Shown: positions 7,913 to 14,101 of the stretch, in pieces
Numbering within the stretch: position 1 is the stretch's first letter
How the letters are laid out: every line of letters begins with the position of its first letter
NCBI GenBank assembly: GCA_035275545.1
Contig: DATEMP010000201.1
Coordinates: forward strand, 1 to 14,101
Source: WS-11 sp035275545
Lineage (GTDB): Bacteria; Eisenbacteria; RBG-16-71-46
Length of the DNA: 14,101 bases
Direction of reading: 5' to 3'
Notes under the pieces: model-generated
Databases searched by the model: none
Seen by the model: the letters and a program-made list of their open reading frames with translations, nothing else
What the model was told of the DNA's origin: nothing
Made by a program: the position numbers and the translations under genes

Positions 7913-10348
7913 TTACCGTGGCGGCTGTGGGGCAACTTCAACCGTGTCGGGCGGTGCCTCCTCCGTGGGAGCGGCGCTCTCTCCGAGGGTCCCATCGGTC
8001 CACAGCGAATCCCTCGCGTACAGCGAGTCCGGGTTCTCGTAGCCGTACCCACCGTAGAGCCTCGCATCGGTGCAGGTGGCGTACGGCCCGGTGCCGAGAA
8101 TGAACGGCACCCTCTCCGACGGGCAGAGGGAGTCGGCGAGCACCCCGATCCAGGGATCGATGTCGAGCCACTCGAGCTGCGAGTCGGTCTCGAACGGCGC
8201 GGGCGGGAAACCCTCGAGCATGCGCTTGACCACGCGCGCCCACACCGGCAGCGCGGTGTGGGCCGACGGCCGGCCGATGCTGCGCGGGCGGTCGTAGCCG
8301 ACCCACGCGCCGGCCACCACGTCGGGCGTGAACCCCACGAACCACGCATCCTTGTAGTCGTCGGTGGTCCCGGTCTTCCCGGCCGCGGGCCGGTCGAATC
8401 CGTAGGTCGTGCCGAGCGGATAGGCGACCCCGCGACGCACCACGTTCTGGAGCAGGCCGGTCATCAGCGCGGCAACGCCGGGCGGGATCGCCTCGACCGC
8501 CCGCTCGTCGGCCTTCAACACCTCGCGACCGCTGCGGTCGAGCACCCGCTGGACCGCGGACGGGGTGCGGAGCAGGCCCTCGGCGCGGAACACCGCGTAG
8601 GCGTTGGTGAGCTGGAGCAGCGACGTCTCGTTGGTGCCGAGCCCGATGCTCGGGACCGCCTTGAGTCGGCCGAGCCCGAACCGCTCCGCCATCTGCGCGC
8701 ACGCGCGGGCGCCGATCAGCTCGACGAGATTGGCGGTCGCGATGTTCAGCGATTTCTCGAGTGCCTTGGCGAGCGTCACGTCGAGGTGCGTGCTGCCGTC
8801 GTAGTTGTGAGGGGTCCACGCCCAGCGGCCCTCACCATAGGTTCGGACCGTGTCGGAGACCGTGGTGGCGGGCGTGAGCCCCAGGGGTCCCGAGAACGCC
8901 GCCGCGTAGATGATCGGCTTGATGGCCGAGCCGGTTTGCCGCAACGCCTGGTGGGCGCGGTTGAAGTCGCCGCGGCGCGGCGCACGCCCGCCCACCATGG
9001 CGACGATGGACGAGGTCGCGGGCTCGATGGCGACGAACGCGCCCTGGAGCCGCCCGGTCCTTCCCGCGTCGAGCAATGCGAGCCCATCGCTCAAGCCGCG
9101 TTCCGCCTCGATCTGCCACGCCAGGTCCATCGAGGTCATGACCACGAGGCCAAAGTGCGTGATGGCGTGCTTGCGGAAGCGCTGATCCAGAGCCGAGGCC
9201 ACGTACTCCGTGTAGGAGGGGAACCGCTCGATCGGGGTGGGTCCGCGCCGCAGCGTGATCGGGAGCGCCGCAAGCCGCTCGGCGACCGGCCGCTCCAGCC
9301 GGCCGGTTTCGACCATGTCGTTCAGCACCCGGTTCCGGCGCTGAAGGACGAGCCCGGGATTCTCGAACGGATTCACCAGGTTGGGGGCAGGGATGATCGC
9401 CGCCAGCGTCGCGCCCTCGAGAACGCTGAGCGATTCGACGGGGGCGCTGAAGTACCAGCGCGCCGCCTCGGTCACGCCGCCGACCGAGAAGCCCTGCGCC
9501 TGACCCCAGTAGACCGAGTTCAGATACATCTCGAGGATGTCGTGCTTCGAGAGCAGCAGCTCGGTCCCCACCGCGAGCGGGATCTCGGACAGCTTGCGCA
9601 GCAGCGTGCGCTCGCGCCCGACGAACAGGCTGCGCACCAGCTGCTGGGTGATGGTGCTGCCGCCTTCGCGGATCTCGCCGGTGCGCACGTTGGTGAACAG
9701 CGCGCGCATCGCGCCGCGAGGGTCGATGCCGAGGTGGCTGTAGAAGCGCCGGTCCTCGGAGGCCACGATCGCCTCCTGCACGTGCTTCGGCACCCGCTCG
9801 AGCGAGACCCAGGTGCGCCACACGCGCTGCTCGTCGAATACCAATGATACGAGCGCCGGCTCGATCGATGGGGTCCGCGTATCGGGCGGGGTCGCTCCGG
9901 TGAAGCCTCCCAGGCGCTCGACGCCGACCAGGTGACCGTTCTCGATGCGCAGCCGAACCCGTTCGGGCCCGCCACCGCCGATGGTGGCGGGTTGGTCCGG
10001 CAGGCCGCGCAGCCCGACCTCGAAACCGCCTGCGTTTCTCGTGTAGGCGCCGGGCGGCGGTTCGGTCGCGACCTCGCGATAACCGCGGGCCTGCAGCTCC
10101 GCGATCAGGTAGGGCTCGGGGAGGACGCGGCCCCGCGCCAGCGGGATGCCGGCGGAGTAGACGCGCGAGGGGAAGCTCCAATTGGGGCCGACCGCCTGCT
10201 GCGCGCGCAGCGCTTCGAGGCGCTCGGCGAGCACCGAGAGCGCTGCGATCGCCACCACGAGGAATGCGCCCAGCCACAGACCCAGGACCACCCGAACGCG
10301 GTCACCCGTCCAGCGCATCCCTGCCCCCGGTCGCACCTTCCATGCCAT
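7913..10348 (-). CDS. Bifunctional class A penicillin-binding protein, PBP1b type
   Basis: This enzyme polymerises lipid II into glycan strands and cross-links the peptides, working at the outer face of the inner membrane. The product has 811 residues. A single membrane anchor is at about 19-41. A UB2H-like region follows (about 60-175, with RVYSAGIPLARG and LIAELQARGYREV). The glycosyltransferase (GT51) domain has Glu198 in ASEDRRFYSHLGID, GGSTITQQLV at 229-238, and Glu255, 57 residues on, the same spacing as Glu233/Glu290 of E. coli PBP1b. The transpeptidase has Ser474-x-x-Lys477 (GSAIKP), Ser533-Leu-Asn535 and KTGT at 658-661. Cys742 and Cys759 match the position of the C-terminal disulphide of E. 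coli PBP1b. The tail is acidic and Pro-rich. A second in-frame ATG at 10318 is a possible start after a purine-rich stretch. It is the first gene of the leftward group, divergent from the large repeat gene. Confidence 0.96.
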   Translation of the reverse strand: MAWKVRPGAGMRWTGDRVRVVLGLWLGAFLVVAIAALSVLAERLEALRAQQAVGPNWSFPSRVYSAGIPLARGRVLPEPYLIAELQARGYREVATEPPPGAYTRNAGGFEVGLRGLPDQPATIGGGGPERVRLRIENGHLVGVERLGGFTGATPPDTRTPSIEPALVSLVFDEQRVWRTWVSLERVPKHVQEAIVASEDRRFYSHLGIDPRGAMRALFTNVRTGEIREGGSTITQQLVRSLFVGRERTLLRKLSEIPLAVGTELLLSKHDILEMYLNSVYWGQAQGFSVGGVTEAARWYFSAPVESLSVLEGATLAAIIPAPNLVNPFENPGLVLQRRNRVLNDMVETGRLERPVAERLAALPITLRRGPTPIERFPSYTEYVASALDQRFRKHAITHFGLVVMTSMDLAWQIEAERGLSDGLALLDAGRTGRLQGAFVAIEPATSSIVAMVGGRAPRRGDFNRAHQALRQTGSAIKPIIYAAAFSGPLGLTPATTVSDTVRTYGEGRWAWTPHNYDGSTHLDVTLAKALEKSLNIATANLVELIGARACAQMAERFGLGRLKAVPSIGLGTNETSLLQLTNAYAVFRAEGLLRTPSAVQRVLDRSGREVLKADERAVEAIPPGVAALMTGLLQNVVRRGVAYPLGTTYGFDRPAAGKTGTTDDYKDAWFVGFTPDVVAGAWVGYDRPRSIGRPSAHTALPVWARVVKRMLEGFPPAPFETDSQLEWLDIDPWIGVLADSLCPSERVPFILGTGPYATCTDARLYGGYGYENPDSLYARDSLWTDGTLGESAAPTEEAPPDTVEVAPQPPR

Positions 10349-10557
10349 CCGGTCGCGTAGGGCACGACGCGACTTAGCGATCCGGTCGGCCCTGCAGTTC
10401 GGAAGAACGTGTACGGCTTACCTGGACCGCGCGTTCATGTGCGCTAAACACCCGAGGCGGGCCGGCACTTCGAGTGTCCGTTACCGCACCCGCGTTCGTT
10501 ATCGGGAATGTAGCCGCAGTCCGCAGTCACGTCCGATGCCTGTCCTGGAGGCCGCCC
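10349..10557. other. Intergenic region between divergent genes
   Basis: This 209-base stretch separates the start of the PBP gene (leftward) from the large secreted repeat protein (rightward) and must hold promoters for both. I looked on both strands and found no convincing -35/-10 pair, operator or RNA structure; the only small inverted repeat I noticed (CACT-tcg-AGTG near 10470) is too short to call. The only supported element is the GGAG ribosome binding site at 10547-10550. Confidence 0.5.
10547..10550 (+). promoter_or_regulatory. Ribosome binding site of the large repeat protein
   Basis: GGAG lies 7 bases before the ATG at 10558. It decides this start over a second in-frame ATG at 10567, which has no such spacing, and the resulting N-terminus is a plausible signal peptide. 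Confidence 0.65.
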
Positions 10558-13500
10558 ATGCAAGGCATGTTCAGTCGTCGTTGTGTTCGCATCTGCTCGT
10601 TCCTGTGCGCGCTGCTCGGAGGGTTCGCTCCGGACCTCGCGCGCGCCTACGACATTCGTCCCGATCTGTGGATCGCTGACGGCACGGTCAACGCCTCGCT
10701 GGTCCACGGGAACAACCTCTACCTCGGTGGCACGTTCGCCTACGTGGGCCCGCTGACCGGCCCGGCGGTCCCGATCGACGGTGCGACCGGGGCGCTGGTG
10801 GGCAACTTCCCCAGGTTCGACGCCAACTATCCCGACCAGCCCACGATCAACGCGATCATCCCGGACGGCGCGGGCGGTTGGTACGTGGGCGGCTACTTCC
10901 ACACGGTGGGCGGCGTGGCGAGGAACCACCTCGCGCACATCACGGCGTCCAACACGCTGGACGCGAGCTTCACGCCCAACCCCGGGCAGGTGGTGACCGC
11001 GCTGTCGCTGTCGGGCTCGACGCTGTACGTGGGCGGCGGATTCACGACCATGAACGGCTCGTCGCGCCTGCGCGCCGCGGCCGTGAACGCTGCGACCGGA
11101 GCGCTGCTCGGCTGGAACCCCGCTCCCAACGGCGCGGTGAACGCCATGATGGTGACCGGCGGCGCCCTGTACGTGGGCGGGGCCTTCACCTCGATCGACG
11201 GGCAGCTGCGCAACCGGATCGCGTCGTTCAATGCCGCGACCGGAGTCATCAGCGGCTGGAATCCGAACGCGAACGGCGCCGTTCAGGCCTTCGCCACGGA
11301 CGGCTCGAAGATCTACGCCGGCGGCGGGTTCTCGAACATCGGCGGAGCGGCCCGGGCGTGGCTGGCGGCGCTCGAGCCCGTGACCGGAAACGCGCTGGCG
11401 TGGAATCCCAACCCCGTCACGGGAGTGGGGAGCGGGATCTCGTCGATCGTCGTGAACGGTGCCACGGTGTACGTGGCGGGCAGCTTCAGCACGATCGGCG
11501 GGCAGTCACGCAACAGCGTCGCCGCGGTGGACACGTCGAACGGCGTCCCCAGCGCGTGGAACCCGAACCCCAACGCTCTCGCGCGCGCGCTCGCGGTGAG
11601 CGGCTCGACCGTGTACCTGGGAGGCGATTTCAGCACCGTCGGCGGACAGCCGCGGCTGCGCTTCGCGGCGGTCGACAACGTGTCGGGAGCCCCCGCGAGC
11701 TGGACCGCGCACACCAGCAGCGACGTGGCCTATACCGCCTCCTTCTCGGTGCTCACCCTGGCGACCGATGCAGGCACCGTCTACCTCGGTGGCACGTTCT
11801 CCTCCGTGGGTGGCGCACTGCGCACCAACCTCGCCGCGCTCGATCTCACCAGCGGCGCCGCCACCGCCTGGAACCCGGGCGCCAACAACAACGTCGCGGC
11901 ATTCGCGGCCAGCGCCACCACCCTGTACGTGGGCGGCACCTTCACCAACGCCGGGGGGGCGTCACGTGGACGGCTGGCCGCATTCGACCTCACCACCGGG
12001 AACCTTGCCACCTGGAATCCCAATGCGACCAGCGCCACCGTCAGCGCCCTCGCGGTGGCGGGCCCCACCGTGTACGCGGGCGGCAGCTTTGGCACGGTCG
12101 GCGGGCAGTCGCGCAGCGGATTGGCGGCGATCGATGCGGTGAGCGGAGCGGTCACCGCCTGGAACCCGAGCCCGAGCGGAGGCCAGACGCTGGCGCTGGC
12201 GACGAGCGGATCCACGGTTTACGCCGGCGGCGGCTTCACGAACATCGGTGGGCAGCCGCGCAGCTTCATCGCCGCGCTCGATGCCACGAGCGGCCTCGCG
12301 ACCGCCTGGAATCCCGGTGCGAACAACCAGGTCAACGCGTTGATGGTCGATGGATCCACGGTCTACGCGGGCGGCTTCTTCACCACGATCGGCGGCCAGT
12401 CGCGCAATCGCGTCGCGGCCCTCGATGCGGCGACGGGAAGCGCGACATCGTGGAATCCGAATGCCAACGGGGCCGTTGCGGCGCTCGCGCGCAGCGCGAC
12501 CGCCATCTACGTCGGCGGCAGCTTCACCGCGGTCGGCGGCCAGACCCGCAGTTTCATGGGCACCGTCGACGCGACCACGGGCCTGGCGACCGGCTTGAAT
12601 CCCGCCCCGTTCTCCAACGTCAACACGATCGCGCCGAACGGCCCAACGGTCTATGCGAGTGGAACGTTCCCGAGGGTCGACTTGCAACCGCGCCATCGGA
12701 TCGCCGGAGTCGTCACCATCGCCACCTCGGCAACGCTGGCGTCGGCCCCCAATCCCTCGACGCCCGGCCAGTCGGTGACGATCACCGCCACGATCACGCC
12801 TGCGGGCGCGACCGGGACGGTGACGTTCTTCGACGGCGCGGCGGTATTGGGAACGGCATCGGCGGTCGGGGGCATGGCGATGTTCTCCACCAGCACCCTG
12901 GCGATCGGCACCCACGCGCTGAGCGCGGGATACAGCGGGGACGTCGCCTACGCGCCGTGCAGCGCGCCGGCGATCACCCATGAAGTGAAGTACGCAAGCA
13001 CGACGTCGCTTGCGTCCGCTCCCAACCCGTCGTGGTTCGGCCAGGAGGTGGCGCTGACCGCCACCGTGGGGCCGGTCGCGGCGACCGGCACGGTCACGTT
13101 CTACGACGGCGCCTCCCCGATCGGCACCGGGGCGGTGAGCAGCGGGACGGCAACGCTCAACACCAGTGCGCTCGCGGTGGGGACGCACAGCCTGACCGCG
13201 AGCTACGGTGGCGATGGCAGCCATCTCGCGAGCACGTCGTCCGCCGTGAGCCACACCGTGAACCAGCTCACGATCGCGTCGAGCGCGGGTGCGAACGGGA
13301 GCATCAGTCCCAATGGCACGACCAATGTCGCCTATGACGGCAGCCAGGCGTACACGATCACACCCGCGCCGTGCTACGCGATCGCCGATGTGCTGGTCGA
13401 CGGCGGTTCGGTGGGAGCGGTGAGCAGCTACACGTTCAGCAACGTGACCGCCCCGCACACGATCTCAGCCAGCTTCGTGGCGCTCGGGCCGTACACGATC

Positions 13501-14101
13501 GCCGCGTCAGCGGGAACCGGCGGGGCGATCAGCCCCAGCGGCAACACCTCGGTCGCCTGTGACGGCAGCCAGGCGTACACAATCACCGCGGATGCCTGCC
13601 ACGCGATCGCCGACGTGCTGGTCGACGGTGTCTCGGTCGGCGCGGTCTCCAGCTACACGTTCAACGACGTGACGGCGAACCACACGATCGCCGCCAGCTT
13701 CGCGCCGCTGGGGCCGTACACGATCGCCGCGTCGGCAGGGGCCGGCGGGGCGATCAGCCCCAGCGGCAACACCTCGGCCGCCTGTGACGGCAGCCAGGCG
13801 TACACGATCACCGCGGACGCCTGCTATGCGATCGCGGACGTGCTGGTGGACGGCGTCTCGGTCGGGGCAGTCTCCAGCTACACGTTCAACGACGTGACCG
13901 CGAACCACACGATCGCCGCCAGCTTCGCGCCGCTGGGGCCATTCAACATCGCGGCCGCGGCGGGAACCGGGGGTGGCATCAGCCCGGCCGGGAACAGCTC
14001 GGTGCCGTGCGACGGGAGCCAGACGTACACGATCACCGCGGCCGCGTGCCACACGATCGCGGACGTCCTGGTCGACGGCGTCTCGGTGGGTGCAGTGGGG
14101 A
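10558..14101 (+). CDS. Large secreted repeat protein: beta-propeller, Ig-like and InlB-B-like repeats (3' end outside the window)
   Basis: The frame is open for 1181 codons to the window edge with no stop. Residues 1-30 form a Sec signal peptide: RRCVR, a hydrophobic stretch to GGFAP, and cleavage after ARA before YDIRP. Residues 44-721 are fourteen units of about 48 residues with the consensus STVYVGGxFTxIGGQxRxxx, AALDATTG and WNPNAN; this resembles the delta-60/DUF5122 beta-propeller family. Residues 723-811 and 812-901 are two bacterial Ig-like domains (each with a TGTVTF(F/Y)DGA and a G(T)HxLxAxYxGD motif). From about 904 there are four 75-residue repeats of InlB-B/Flg_new type (VLVDGVSVGAVSSYTF), the last cut by the window. 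Composition is rich in Ala, Gly, Ser, Thr and Asn, as in exported structural or adhesion proteins. No catalytic motif is seen. A surface, adhesion or ligand-binding role is inferred; any C-terminal anchor is outside the window. Reading frames in the other phases here are shadows. Confidence 0.93.
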   Translation, partial: MQGMFSRRCVRICSFLCALLGGFAPDLARAYDIRPDLWIADGTVNASLVHGNNLYLGGTFAYVGPLTGPAVPIDGATGALVGNFPRFDANYPDQPTINAIIPDGAGGWYVGGYFHTVGGVARNHLAHITASNTLDASFTPNPGQVVTALSLSGSTLYVGGGFTTMNGSSRLRAAAVNAATGALLGWNPAPNGAVNAMMVTGGALYVGGAFTSIDGQLRNRIASFNAATGVISGWNPNANGAVQAFATDGSKIYAGGGFSNIGGAARAWLAALEPVTGNALAWNPNPVTGVGSGISSIVVNGATVYVAGSFSTIGGQSRNSVAAVDTSNGVPSAWNPNPNALARALAVSGSTVYLGGDFSTVGGQPRLRFAAVDNVSGAPASWTAHTSSDVAYTASFSVLTLATDAGTVYLGGTFSSVGGALRTNLAALDLTSGAATAWNPGANNNVAAFAASATTLYVGGTFTNAGGASRGRLAAFDLTTGNLATWNPNATSATVSALAVAGPTVYAGGSFGTVGGQSRSGLAAIDAVSGAVTAWNPSPSGGQTLALATSGSTVYAGGGFTNIGGQPRSFIAALDATSGLATAWNPGANNQVNALMVDGSTVYAGGFFTTIGGQSRNRVAALDAATGSATSWNPNANGAVAALARSATAIYVGGSFTAVGGQTRSFMGTVDATTGLATGLNPAPFSNVNTIAPNGPTVYASGTFPRVDLQPRHRIAGVVTIATSATLASAPNPSTPGQSVTITATITPAGATGTVTFFDGAAVLGTASAVGGMAMFSTSTLAIGTHALSAGYSGDVAYAPCSAPAITHEVKYASTTSLASAPNPSWFGQEVALTATVGPVAATGTVTFYDGASPIGTGAVSSGTATLNTSALAVGTHSLTASYGGDGSHLASTSSAVSHTVNQLTIASSAGANGSISPNGTTNVAYDGSQAYTITPAPCYAIADVLVDGGSVGAVSSYTFSNVTAPHTISASFVALGPYTIAASAGTGGAISPSGNTSVACDGSQAYTITADACHAIADVLVDGVSVGAVSSYTFNDVTANHTIAASFAPLGPYTIAASAGAGGAISPSGNTSAACDGSQAYTITADACYAIADVLVDGVSVGAVSSYTFNDVTANHTIAASFAPLGPFNIAAAAGTGGGISPAGNSSVPCDGSQTYTITAAACHTIADVLVDGVSVGAVG
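10687..12720 (+). repeat. Fourteen-unit beta-propeller repeat array within the large CDS
   Basis: Units begin at about 10687, 10846, 10993, 11137, 11281, 11437, 11581, 11749, 11893, 12040, 12184, 12331, 12475 and 12619. Most are 144-147 bases (48-49 codons); units 1, 5 and 7 are longer (53, 52 and 56 codons). Each has a (V/L)YxGGxF strand, an (I/V)GGQxR turn, an AA(L/V/I)D strand and a WNP strand. The first two units are most diverged, and the fourteenth stops after its third strand without WNP. Confidence 0.9.
12724..13260 (+). repeat. Two tandem Ig-like domains within the large CDS
   Basis: The two units (12724-12990 and 12991-13260, 89 and 90 codons) share TSLASAPNPS / TSATLASAPNPS starts, TGTVTF(F/Y)DGA, and G(T)H(A/S)L(S/T)A. 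They match the common bacterial Ig-like domain repeat (Big_3_5 type), usually a stalk or spacer in secreted proteins. Confidence 0.85.
13267..14101 (+). repeat. Tandem 225-bp repeats encoding InlB-B-like units
   Basis: Units start at 13267, 13492, 13717 and 13942, an exact 225-base (75-codon) period; the fourth is cut at the window edge. By hand alignment, units 2 and 3 differ at about 16 of 225 bases, with only three amino acid changes. Units 2-4 carry two Cys each, in V(A/P)CDGSQ-type and (A/T)xxC(H/Y) contexts; unit 1 has Tyr at the first position. The consensus is close to divergent InlB B-repeat (Flg_new_2) domains. Confidence 0.9.

Noticed and set aside
7906..7925. Terminator hairpin at the end of the PBP gene (GCCGCC / GGCGGC)
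   Set aside because: The stem is only 6 bp, has no T-run, and overlaps the stop codon in very GC-rich sequence. It is not strong enough to call.
8258..9847. Long + strand reading frame (529 codons) opposite the PBP gene
   Set aside because: The opposite strand encodes a full class A PBP with all catalytic motifs. This frame is low-complexity antisense.
10878..12983. Long + strand reading frame (701 codons) in another phase across the propeller region
   Set aside because: It is Arg/Gly/His-rich with no recognisable motif, and it lies wholly inside the repeat CDS starting at 10558, whose frame shows clear repeated protein motifs. It is a GC-driven shadow.
13507..14052. - strand reading frame with repeated GDRVRLAAV-type motifs
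   Set aside because: The repetition simply mirrors the 225-bp repeats of the + strand CDS.
10990..14101. CRISPR array or other non-coding regular repeat
   Set aside because: The spacing is regular, but the units are whole multiples of three, diverge mostly at silent sites and encode known protein repeats. There are no short identical repeats with unique spacers.

Overview
The window is bacterial, GC-rich (roughly two thirds G+C by eye) and densely coding. It has three parts: a complete F1Fo ATP synthase operon, apart from the 5' end of its first gene, on the + strand (1-6365); a compact three-gene group on the - strand (10348 down to 6392); and the first 3.5 kb of a very large secreted repeat protein on the + strand (10558 to the window end). 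I see no tRNA, rRNA, insertion sequence or CRISPR array.

Region 1 is atpB-atpE-atpF-atpH-atpA-atpG-atpD-atpC, in the classical B-E-F-H-A-G-D-C order. Several junctions are tight: atpF/atpH overlap, and the atpA/atpG and atpD/atpC gaps are only 4 and 2 bases. Fo (a, c, b) is encoded first and F1 (delta, alpha, gamma, beta, epsilon) follows. Points of note are an Ala/His-rich N-terminal extension on subunit a, a single b gene, a c subunit with a proton-type binding pattern, an intercistronic hairpin before atpD, and an epsilon subunit of only 91 residues that lacks the C-terminal helical domain. A hairpin just after atpC lies between convergent genes and may end transcription of the operon.

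Region 2 reads leftward: a bifunctional class A penicillin-binding protein of the PBP1b type, a MEMO/AmrB-family protein with an apparent signal peptide, and a small two-helix membrane protein whose start overlaps the end of the MEMO-like gene. The likely theme is envelope and periplasm. Neither AMMECR1 nor a radical SAM partner is in the window, so the MEMO-like protein appears stand-alone.

Region 3 is one uninterrupted reading frame of 1181 codons in the window. It encodes a signal peptide, fourteen roughly 48-residue beta-propeller (delta-60/DUF5122-like) units, two bacterial Ig-like domains, and at least four 75-residue InlB-B-like repeats, three of them with a Cys pair. It continues past the window edge. 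This is the most unusual locus here and looks like an extracellular or surface protein.

The lineage cannot be fixed from this sequence alone. High GC, a Gram-negative-type PBP1b with a UB2H-like region, a short epsilon subunit and secreted proteins built from propeller, Ig and InlB-like repeats would fit an uncultured lineage such as Candidatus Eisenbacteria or a relative. That is inference at low confidence.
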